This document shows, piece by piece, positions 57,709 to 64,000 of a stretch of 64,000 nt of DNA (positions within the stretch are counted from its first letter, which is position 1; each line of letters starts with the position of its first letter). Location of the stretch: the NCBI GenBank assembly GCA_019429185.1, contig JAHYJH010000002.1:21305-85304 (forward strand). Direction: 5' to 3'. The position numbers and the translations under genes are program-made. The DNA is from Vicingaceae bacterium (GTDB taxonomy: Bacteria > Bacteroidota > Bacteroidia > Flavobacteriales_E > Vicingaceae). The notes below the pieces were generated by a model. The model was not told the origin of the DNA, ran no database searches, and was given only the letters and a program-made list of their open reading frames with translations.

Positions 57709-60700
57709 ATGAAAAAAATTACTTCCATCATCGCAGCGATAACAATTTCTTCATTTTCTATAATTTTTGCTCAATCACCAGGTGGTGTAGCGGCAGGTTC
57801 TTCCAATCAATTATGGTTAGATGCTTTTCAATTAGGAGCTACTAATGGACAGGCTGTGCAAAATTGGACAGACTTTTCTATTGGAGGTAATACAGCTTCG
57901 CAAGCAACAGGTTCTAGAAGACCTATTTACCGTACCAATGGAATTAATGGTATGCCTGCTATAGATTTTGATGGAGCTGATGATTATATGGAAACATCGG
58001 CTAATCCTTCCGCTTTAGATGGGAATCAATCTACGCATTTTTTGGTGTATGAAACATCTTCTCTAAATGCGGGAAATAATACGTGTTTCAATATGGATTT
58101 TGATCAAGGCTCAAATTTGCTATATACGTTTGCAACTCCTACTTATGTGGGTAGTTATATTAAAAACTCATCAAGTAGTGCTAAATTTTTTACACACGGA
58201 CCAGTAACAACTAATCACATCGTTTCTTATTTGTGGGATGGTTTGGTAGGAACATATCAAGGTTTTTTAAATGGAGTTACTAAAGCACCCACCACTAATG
58301 CTTTAAATGCTGCTACAGGACATAATAGAGCACGTATAGGAGCTTTTAACACCAACTATAAATTTAATGGGAATATAGCAGAGATAATTTATTATACCTC
58401 TATATTAAATGCTGCAGAACGCAACATTGTAGAAAATTACTTGGCAGCCAAATATCAAATTGCTATTGCTGGGGATATGTACACTCATGAAACGACCCAC
58501 AGATATGATGTGGTAGGTATTGGTCAAGAAGCGAGTGGCAATAATTTGTCTGCATCAGGTACTTCAAACCTTACACTGTCTGCTGCTACCATGAACAATG
58601 GAGATTATGTGTTGGTAGGACATGATAATGCGGGTTATGCCTCTAACACTACAGATGTACCTTCTGGATATAACCGTTACAATCAAGTATGGAGAAGTAC
58701 CTTAACCAACTATGCAGGTACAGTTGATATAGCTTTTGATGTGAGCAGTTTGGGCTTAGGGGCTGATACTTCGTATAAATTGTTAGTGGATGCAGATGGT
58801 GTGTTTGCAATAGGAGCAACGGAGTATAATGGAGTTTTTGCTGGAGGCATTGTTACTTTTACAGGAGTAACTTTAACTAGTACAAGTTATTTTACCTTAG
58901 CGAATGCCGACTTTGCTATTGTAAGTACGGGGGTTACTAATGATTGGCATTTACCTACCACTTGGACTTGTGGGTGTATTCCTACCTTAGGCAGCGATGT
59001 AACTATTTTAACTGGGCATAATGTGTTTATTAACGGACAAAATGCTCAGGTGGGTAGTTTAATCATAACTGGTTCGTTAAGTTTTAATAGTAACGATACC
59101 TTACAGGTTAATGGTGATGTAACCAATAATAATACGGTAAATTCAGGAACTGGTACTTTTAATTTTACCGGATCATCAGCACAAAGTATATCAGGAAACT
59201 TGCCGATGTATAATTTAATTTTAAATAATCCACTAGGACTTACAATTAATAATAGTGCTAGTGTGCAAGGTTGGTTAGATATAGTTAACGGTACATTAAA
59301 CACCAACAACAGTTTTACATTACTATCTAACGCAAGTGGAACAGCTGCTTATTATAGACCTGCAACAGGTGAGATTAATGGAGATATAACCGTAGAACGA
59401 TTTTTAAATGAAGGCGAAAGTTGGTATTTATTAGCTCCAGTAGTTTCAGGAGGTGATTTAGAAGATTGGAATCAAGAGTTTGAAATGCAGGGATTTACTG
59501 GTACAGAATGGCCAGGAGGTTTCAGTTCGGTGTATTATTTTGATCAAAATAACATTGTAAGTAATTATAATCAAGGATATATGATCCCAAACAGTACTTT
59601 TGATATTATTAATCCTCAGGTAGGTTATGAAATTTATGTTGGAAATGACACTAAAGCTACAGGAGCAAGAACAATAGACATTACTGGAACGCCTGTGTTG
59701 GGTAATGTAACTTACAATTGCCCTCATATTGTTAAATTAAATAGCCCAGCGGATGATGGCTGGAACTTAATCACTAATCCTTACCCAACACCAGTTAAAT
59801 TTGGTTGGACAGTAAAAACAGGTAATTTTGATAAAGCTTATGTAAAAAGAAATACAGGTGCTTATCAAGCAATCAATAATCAATGGGTGTTAGGTTCTGG
59901 AGAAGCATTTTGGGTACATTCAAATCCAGGAGGAAGTACAGTTACTTTTCAATCTTTGATGGCTGGCTATGAAAAAGATATTACAGATACTTATAATTAT
60001 AGAACAACAGCTAATAATGAGCCGTTAGTTACAACAATTAAATTAGGTTATACCCACAACAACACAACAGAATATGATATTGCTTATGTTGGTTTTGATG
60101 CTAACGCAACGGATAATAAAGATAATGAGTTAGATGCTTATAAATTAAATAATATTTTTCAGCAAAAACCTAATTTGTCAACCATTAATAATGGATATAG
60201 GTTAGAAAGAAATGTTTTATCAATGAATACAGCTTCAATTATTCCCATCAACATTAAAACAGATTTACCAAATAATACATTAAACAGTTATACATTAGCA
60301 TTTGATGATATTGCAGCATTATTAAAAAACAATAAAGTATTAACTTTTGAAGATACTGAGCTTAATGTAAACTTTAAATTAACAGAAGACACTGTTTACT
60401 CTTTTACAATGTATGATACGGTTACAACCAATAGGTTTTTACTTCACGTTAGCTCTCCGTTAGTTACAGAACAAAATAATGTTACTTGTTTCGGTGCGAC
60501 AAATGGAAGTCTTATAGCGAATGGATTTGTTAATGATGCTAAAAATTATGTGTGGAAAGATGGATTCAACAATGTTATAGCAACTTCAGTAAATAAGAAT
60601 GGCGCAGATACACTTAAAAATTTATCGCCAGGTATTTATACAGTTGAAGTTACTAATAATGTTACTTCAGAATCAGTAATGAATACGTTGGAAATTACAG

Positions 60701-61263
60701 AACCACAAGATATAAGAGCTTCTTTTTTAACATTGACCAATAACTTAGATGGAGAAATTACTTCTTCAATTACTGTTGATACGGTAAATGTACCTAAAGG
60801 AGTCGAAGTGTTTTTTCAAAACAACAGTGAAAACACAACCGTATTTAACTGGAATTTTGGGGATTTAACTACTTCTTCTTTAGAAAGTCCTGGACATATT
60901 TACTTCAATACTGGAGTTTATAAAGTTGAGTTAACATCCTCTAATGGGGCTTGTTCTAAATCATCAGTACAATACGTAAACGTAGAAACAGCGCTAAGTA
61001 TTGACGATATAGAAAGTAATTTAGACTTTCAGTTAGTAAATGTTTCTAATGGATTTGATTTAATTTTAAACAACGCCAACCATTCTAACCTTTCAATCGT
61101 TATTAATAACAGTTTAGGACAAGAGGTTTTGAGTAAAAATTTAAAAGTTAATTCTAATTATAGGGAACGTATTCAATTAGAAGATGCACAGGGCATTTAT
61201 TATGTTACTTTAAAATCAAATAAAACTTCAATAACTAAAAAAATTGTTTTAACTAAAAATTAA
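57709..61263 (+). CDS. Giant cell-surface protein with LamG-like, PKD and T9SS sorting domains
   Basis: 1184 residues. Signal peptide 1-21 (ending IFA-Q). Order: LamG/concanavalin-like domain (about 30-250, with NGMPAIDFDGADDYM and ERNIVENYLAAKYQ), a DUF8202-like domain (YDVVGIGQEASGNNLSASG), beta-helix-like filler (VFINGQNAQVGSLIITGSL), a long adhesin-like middle, a PKD domain near 1030-1100 (NWNFGDLTTSS, HIYFNTGVYKVEL) and a type A T9SS C-terminal domain (NNSLGQEVLSKNL, GIYYVTLKSN). Likely a surface adhesin or matrix protein that binds the polysaccharide. Confidence 0.88.
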   Translation: MKKITSIIAAITISSFSIIFAQSPGGVAAGSSNQLWLDAFQLGATNGQAVQNWTDFSIGGNTASQATGSRRPIYRTNGINGMPAIDFDGADDYMETSANPSALDGNQSTHFLVYETSSLNAGNNTCFNMDFDQGSNLLYTFATPTYVGSYIKNSSSSAKFFTHGPVTTNHIVSYLWDGLVGTYQGFLNGVTKAPTTNALNAATGHNRARIGAFNTNYKFNGNIAEIIYYTSILNAAERNIVENYLAAKYQIAIAGDMYTHETTHRYDVVGIGQEASGNNLSASGTSNLTLSAATMNNGDYVLVGHDNAGYASNTTDVPSGYNRYNQVWRSTLTNYAGTVDIAFDVSSLGLGADTSYKLLVDADGVFAIGATEYNGVFAGGIVTFTGVTLTSTSYFTLANADFAIVSTGVTNDWHLPTTWTCGCIPTLGSDVTILTGHNVFINGQNAQVGSLIITGSLSFNSNDTLQVNGDVTNNNTVNSGTGTFNFTGSSAQSISGNLPMYNLILNNPLGLTINNSASVQGWLDIVNGTLNTNNSFTLLSNASGTAAYYRPATGEINGDITVERFLNEGESWYLLAPVVSGGDLEDWNQEFEMQGFTGTEWPGGFSSVYYFDQNNIVSNYNQGYMIPNSTFDIINPQVGYEIYVGNDTKATGARTIDITGTPVLGNVTYNCPHIVKLNSPADDGWNLITNPYPTPVKFGWTVKTGNFDKAYVKRNTGAYQAINNQWVLGSGEAFWVHSNPGGSTVTFQSLMAGYEKDITDTYNYRTTANNEPLVTTIKLGYTHNNTTEYDIAYVGFDANATDNKDNELDAYKLNNIFQQKPNLSTINNGYRLERNVLSMNTASIIPINIKTDLPNNTLNSYTLAFDDIAALLKNNKVLTFEDTELNVNFKLTEDTVYSFTMYDTVTTNRFLLHVSSPLVTEQNNVTCFGATNGSLIANGFVNDAKNYVWKDGFNNVIATSVNKNGADTLKNLSPGIYTVEVTNNVTSESVMNTLEITEPQDIRASFLTLTNNLDGEITSSITVDTVNVPKGVEVFFQNNSENTTVFNWNFGDLTTSSLESPGHIYFNTGVYKVELTSSNGACSKSSVQYVNVETALSIDDIESNLDFQLVNVSNGFDLILNNANHSNLSIVINNSLGQEVLSKNLKVNSNYRERIQLEDAQGIYYVTLKSNKTSITKKIVLTKN

Positions 61264-61276
61264 AAAATAAAAATAT

Positions 61277-61284
61277 TACATTTG
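61277..61284 (+). promoter_or_regulatory. Predicted -7 box of the PID-CTERM gene
   Basis: TACATTTG, full TAnnTTTG match, 22 bases before the ATG, so this small gene has its own promoter with a leader of about 17 nucleotides. Confidence 0.5.
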
Positions 61285-61306
61285 CAACCTTTTACAGTTT
61301 AAAACT

Positions 61307-61552
61307 ATGAAATTGATTTTAAGGCTTCTGCTTTTATTTATAGTGTTCTTTTTATTTAACGATTTAGAACTTTTTGCAGCAGGCCCCCCTGGACCACCTA
61401 ATTCTTTTCCAGGTGGTGGAGGTGGACCTCCTGGTGGTTGTTGGCCTCCATCTGCTTGTATTCCAATTGACGGAGGAATTTCTTACCTACTTGCTTTAGG
61501 TGCAATTTACGGAGGAAAGAAAATTTACGATATATCTAAAAAAGCTGAGTAA
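61307..61552 (+). CDS. 81-residue PID-CTERM-like exosortase substrate
   Basis: Residues 1-24 are a signal peptide (ending LFA-A). The mature part (25-52) is Pro/Gly-rich with Cys45 and Cys51. Residues 53-57 are PIDGG, followed by a short hydrophobic helix (ISYLLALGAIYG) and a basic KK at 71-72. This signal-motif, helix, basic-tail layout is that of PEP-CTERM-type sorting signals, and PID is the Bacteroidota variant. The exosortase 4.5 kb upstream is its probable processor. After cleavage only about 28 residues would remain, an unusually small product. A terminator follows. Confidence 0.82.
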   Translation: MKLILRLLLLFIVFFLFNDLELFAAGPPGPPNSFPGGGGGPPGGCWPPSACIPIDGGISYLLALGAIYGGKKIYDISKKAE

Positions 61553-61567
61553 CACTCAGCTTTTTTT
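61541..61567 (+). terminator. Rho-independent terminator of the PID-CTERM gene
   Basis: Perfect 10-bp stem AAAGCTGAGT/ACTCAGCTTT with a three-base loop, followed by a T-run. The stop codon lies within the hairpin. Confidence 0.9.
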
Positions 61568-61685
61568 ATTTTCACTTAACCCGCATTATTCATAACAAAA
61601 CATCTTTTTACAGCATGAGAAGCTATGCGAGAATCCCCGATGCAAAAAAAAACAATCCTTAGGCGGATTTATTTTTTTTGAGCAT

Positions 61686-61741
61686 TCTCGAAATATTAGT
61701 TTTTCTTCCGATAGCTATCGGAAGAAAAACATATTTCGAGA
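61686..61741. repeat. 56-bp inverted repeat with 32-bp perfect palindrome
   Basis: The core 61699-61730 is a perfect palindrome centred on CCGATAGCTATCGG; outer arms TCTCGAAATAT (61686-61696) and ATATTTCGAGA (61731-61741) extend it. The core word is also in the palindrome at 20389-20438. Confidence 0.85.
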
Positions 61742-62010
61742 CCTCAAACACTACAATAACCCATTTTTTTGGGCATTGAAAATGTTCAAAAGTGGTGTTA
61801 TTGTAGGTCGTCAGAAAAATTCGTGAACCGAGTTTACAAGCTCAACGAAGTTAATTTTTAGGGTTAAATGGTAAATAAATTACAGTTTTAAAAAATCATA
61901 AAATACAAAATATTAATATGTTACAATTAAATGTACCTACCTGAGTAGTAACAAACTTTCTTGTATTTGCATCGCAAAACTTGTTTAAAGTCAATCTTTA
62001 AACATTTTAT

Positions 62011-62121
62011 TTACGATACCGCTACCCAAGTTCCTAAATGTACTTTATAATTCTTTTTTCTGTCGGTATAAACACTTTGTTTGTCGGGAAGCGTAAAGTG
62101 TTGAATTTTAATCTTTTTCAT
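62011..62121 (-). pseudogene. 36-residue frame, possible gene remnant
   Basis: Reads MKKIKIQHFTLPDKQSVYTD, then RKKNYKVHLGTWVAVS and a stop. The composition looks protein-like, but I do not recognise it; it may be a fragment of a transposon or housekeeping gene, or chance. Confidence 0.25.
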
Positions 62122-62501
62122 ATAATTGGAGCGGTGTAGAATTTTAAATCTTTTTTTATTATAGGTTTATATTTTTAAAAATCAATGATTTATAAAATTG
62201 AGTTTTGTAAATACGCAGCAAATGTAAAAAATAAAAATGAAACCGCAAAATTTAATTTACTCATAATCAATTATTTAAGTTTTTAGTGAAGTGATTATTT
62301 TGTCTTATAATGTATACTGCGTTATGTTAATATAGCTTAGGTTTTTAAAGAATTAATTCTTTAAAAAGGGCAAAAAAAATTATTAAAAAAATTCATGTAA
62401 GGGTTGAAAATTTGCGGTTCATTTTAAGCAAATTTTTAACGCTTATATACCGCTTTCTTTTAGCGAAAAATGGGTAAAGCTTTTTCTGCTTTACTTATTT
62501 T

Positions 62502-62596
62502 TTAGCTGCGTGAGGGATAGAAGCGGCATCCTTTCTGTTTTTCACAGAAAGATATAGCGGATAGCCCGACCTTTAGGGCACGCCCAACAAAGCTAA
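62502..62596 (+). ncRNA. Candidate structured RNA or mobile structured element
   Basis: Nested pairing: outer stem TTAGCT/AGCTAA (62502-62507 with 62591-62596), next stem GCGTG/CACGC (62508-62512 with 62579-62583), hairpin CTTTCTGT/ACAGAAAG (62531-62538 with 62544-62551) and GCCC/GGGC (62564-62567 with 62576-62579, competing for one base). The words GAGGGATAGAAGCGGCATCC and AGCGGATAGCCCGAC recur, from memory, in many Flavobacteria intergenic regions. Strand and function are uncertain. Confidence 0.5.
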
Positions 62597-62667
62597 CTTT
62601 ACCTTAATAGAGTTAATCATTATGTGTTTATAAAGTGTTGATAAATAATTATTTATTTGTATGTATG

Positions 62668-62679
62668 TGTATGCATACA
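62668..62679. promoter_or_regulatory. Candidate LexA operator
   Basis: Perfect 12-bp palindrome TGTATGCATACA, flanked by further TGTAT words, 17 bases before the lexA start. Position fits autorepression, but the Bacteroidota LexA box is not firmly known to me. Confidence 0.4.
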
Positions 62680-62684
62680 AAGTG

Positions 62685-62692
62685 TATATTTG
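62685..62692 (+). promoter_or_regulatory. Predicted -7 box of lexA
   Basis: TATATTTG, full TAnnTTTG match, three bases before the chosen ATG. Transcription would start at about the start codon, so the mRNA may be leaderless, or another promoter exists upstream. Confidence 0.4.
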
Positions 62693-62695
62693 CGT

Positions 62696-63319
62696 ATGTT
62701 TAATGAGTTGACAAAAAAAGAATTAGAAACTATACGTGCTATTAGAAATTATTTAATCAAGCACGGAAGAATACCAAGTGTTAGAGAGCTAATGGTTGAT
62801 TTAAAATACAAATCACCAAGGTCGGTTTCGGTAATTTTAGAGTCTTTAATAGATAAAGGAGTTCTTAGTAAAAAAGATACAGGGAAATTGCAATTAAATG
62901 AATTTGAAGCAAAAAAATCAATTACTGACAATGCACAAACAGTTAAAGTTCCTTTACTTGGAAGTGTAGCTTGTGGTGCTCCAATATTTGCACAAGAAAA
63001 TATAGAGGCATACATCCCAGTATCTACACAATTTATTAAACCATCTAACAAGTACTTCATTTTAAAGGCATCAGGAGATTCAATGAATGAAGCAGGAATT
63101 AATGACGGTGATTTAGTACTTGTTAAACAACAGCAAGTTGCAAATGATAAAGATTTAGTTGTTGCTTTAATTGATGATGAAGCCACCATTAAAGAGTTTC
63201 ACAAAAAACAAAATATGATAATATTAAAACCAAAATCCAATAATCAAAAACATCAACCTATAATTCTTACTGAGGATTTTAGAATTCAAGGAGTGGTGGA
63301 AACTGTAATACCAATATAA
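62696..63319 (+). CDS. lexA: LexA/UmuD-type SOS repressor
   Basis: 207 residues from ATG 62696 (MFNELTKKELETI); an upstream ATG would add MYVCVCIQSVYLR, a poor N-terminus derived from the operator region. Winged helix at 1-65 (RIPSVRELMVDLKYKSPRSVSVIL); latent Ser/Lys peptidase domain with cleavage site VACGAP (bond Cys93-Gly94), nucleophile Ser129 in ASGDSMNEAG and Lys166 in DEATIKEF. RecA-stimulated self-cleavage would relieve repression of SOS genes. A chromosomal or mobile-element copy cannot be told apart. A 45-residue basic protein and a KAP gene follow. Confidence 0.88.
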   Translation: MFNELTKKELETIRAIRNYLIKHGRIPSVRELMVDLKYKSPRSVSVILESLIDKGVLSKKDTGKLQLNEFEAKKSITDNAQTVKVPLLGSVACGAPIFAQENIEAYIPVSTQFIKPSNKYFILKASGDSMNEAGINDGDLVLVKQQQVANDKDLVVALIDDEATIKEFHKKQNMIILKPKSNNQKHQPIILTEDFRIQGVVETVIPI

Positions 63320-63347
63320 ATTATAAACAATTAAAATTTAATGTAAA

Positions 63348-63485
63348 ATGAAAATTCAAGCAATTAAACCCGGGCCTAAGCCTAAAAAAGAAGATGGTAC
63401 TTTAGACAAAAGAAGAAGAGACAATAAAAATACTCCCGGTAATACTCCATCATTAAAACCAAGTAAATCAACTAAGAAGAAATAA
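63348..63485 (+). CDS. 45-residue basic protein
   Basis: Reads MKIQAIKPGPKPKKEDGTLD followed by a Lys/Arg-rich RRRDNKN segment, then NTPGNTPSLKPSKSTKKK and a stop. No signal or membrane segment; strongly basic and disordered. It lies 28 bases after lexA and 25 before the KAP-like gene on the same strand. Possibly a nucleic-acid-binding accessory protein; small basic proteins of this kind (GPKPKKxDG, NTP) are seen in Bacteroidota mobile cassettes, but I cannot name a family. Confidence 0.55.
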   Translation: MKIQAIKPGPKPKKEDGTLDKRRRDNKNTPGNTPSLKPSKSTKKK

Positions 63486-63510
63486 TACGTTACTACCAAA
63501 AGGATAAATT

Positions 63511-63882
63511 ATGAGTGATAAATATAAATTTTTAGATAATAAGCCTATTGGTAAAGATTTGTTTGAAGGTAAATCTCAGCAAAGGATAGCGAATGTTATT
63601 GTTGATATAATCAAAGATGATAAGTTTAAGGTGATAGGTATTGATGGTGGCTGGGGTACAGGAAAAAGTAATTTAGTTAAAATAGTTGATGAACAATTAC
63701 CTAATCATAAATTCTTTTTATATGATGTTTGGGGGCATCAAGAGGATGAGCAAAGAAAATCAATTCTAGTTGAACTAACAGATTTTATAACAGACTCTAC
63801 AAAACCACTTGTTACAAATAAAGATGAGTGGAAAAATAAATTAAAGAAATTATTAGCTAAAGAAAGAGAAGTTACTGATTAG
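63511..63882 (+). pseudogene. KAP-family P-loop NTPase, truncated
   Basis: 123 residues that form only the start of a KAP NTPase: Walker A GGWGTGKS at 46-53 (within IGIDGGWGTGKSNLVKI), then KFFLYDVWGHQEDEQRKSIL, which is the KAP segment before the membrane insertion. Full members run to 500 or more residues and have Walker B and sensor motifs not present here. The frame stops 22 bases before an 18-bp inverted repeat. A truncated remnant is more likely than a natural short protein. Confidence 0.75.
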
Positions 63883-63903
63883 TTTCACTACGTTGTTCCC
63901 TAT

Positions 63904-63962
63904 TTTCATTCTTTTTCTTACGAAATGGAGCGTAGCGAAATGAAGTAAGAAAAAGAATGAAA
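63904..63962. repeat. 59-bp inverted repeat after the truncated KAP gene
   Basis: Perfect 18-bp arms (63904-63921 and 63945-63962; TTTCATTCTTTTTCTTAC and its complement) around a 23-base centre containing two GAAATG words. Could be a terminator-like hairpin or a mobile palindrome that cut the KAP gene. Confidence 0.75.
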
Positions 63963-63969
63963 CCTTGTT

Positions 63970-63977
63970 TATATTTG
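63970..63977 (+). promoter_or_regulatory. Predicted -7 box of the next gene
   Basis: TATATTTG, followed by an ATG at 63998-64000 at the very edge of the window. A new gene probably starts there. Confidence 0.45.
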
Positions 63978-64000
63978 TTAATCTAAAAAACAAAAATATG

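Larger units (their letters stand above)
61568..62495. other. Long non-coding stretch with palindromes
   Basis: About 930 bases with no convincing gene. It holds a large inverted repeat (61686-61741), a 10-bp pair CTACAATAAC/GTTATTGTAG near 61751 and 61797, a perfect 9-bp hairpin TGTTTAAAG/CTTTAAACA at 61982-62004, and a 36-residue minus-strand frame at 62011-62121. The hairpin GTAAAGC/GCTTTAC near 62474-62493 leads into the candidate RNA. It looks like the remains of one or more mobile elements. Confidence 0.5.

Noticed and set aside
62749..63189. 146-residue minus-strand frame
   Set aside because: Antisense shadow of lexA; the plus strand has all LexA motifs.

Overview
This is an AT-rich chromosomal segment from a member of the Bacteroidota, most likely order Flavobacteriales. 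The signs are a GyrB of that type, type IX secretion (T9SS) C-terminal sorting domains, TAnnTTTG-type -7 promoter boxes, mostly absent Shine-Dalgarno sequences, an M61 peptidase, a PafA-type phosphatase and many short palindromic intergenic repeats. All assignments come from reading the sequence; no database was searched.

Layout. (1) 1-13.5 kb is mostly housekeeping: the 5' part of gyrB, a lipoprotein, a three-gene unknown cassette headed by a TIGR04255-like protein, a PafA-like phosphatase, an RDD membrane protein, an M61 peptidase, rlmB, a large helical protein and a secreted M1 peptidase. (2) 13.8-28.0 kb is a copper/silver resistance island read on the minus strand: a small HYC/CC sensor-like protein, CusA-, CusC- and CusB-like efflux parts, a YceI-like protein, an HMA chaperone, a CopB-type ATPase and a metal-binding lipoprotein. 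Two predicted nucleases and an AAA/NadR-like NTPase are embedded in it. (3) tRNA-Ala(GGC) at 28.16 kb is followed by a 314-bp MITE-like element. (4) 28.7-56.2 kb is a long minus-strand surface-polysaccharide locus: tyrosine-kinase co-polymerase, ABC exporter (Wzm/Wzt type), aminotransferase, nine glycosyltransferases, sulfotransferase, two FkbM and one class I methyltransferase, a Wzy-like polymerase and a carbamoyltransferase. It is interrupted by two Schlafen/AlbA_2-type genes, a DUF4143-type ATPase, fragments of wbqC, of an aminotransferase and of a GIY-YIG nuclease gene, and clusters of GTCATTGCGA repeats. (5) 56.3-61.6 kb reads on the plus strand: an exosortase, a small membrane partner, a giant T9SS-sorted LamG/PKD protein and an 81-residue protein whose tail looks like a PID-CTERM exosortase signal. 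(6) 61.6-64 kb is a long non-coding stretch with palindromes and a candidate structured RNA, then lexA, a 45-residue basic protein and a truncated KAP NTPase.

How the parts connect. The polysaccharide locus and the exosortase/PID-CTERM module stand divergently around 56.2 kb. This fits the known pairing of exosortases with extracellular-polysaccharide genes and suggests a cell-surface assembly system. The copper island is one efflux and detoxification unit. The most unusual signals are the mini-Schlafen gene with its scar, a modular repeat that twice sits directly after a stop codon, the PID-CTERM module, and the structured element upstream of lexA.
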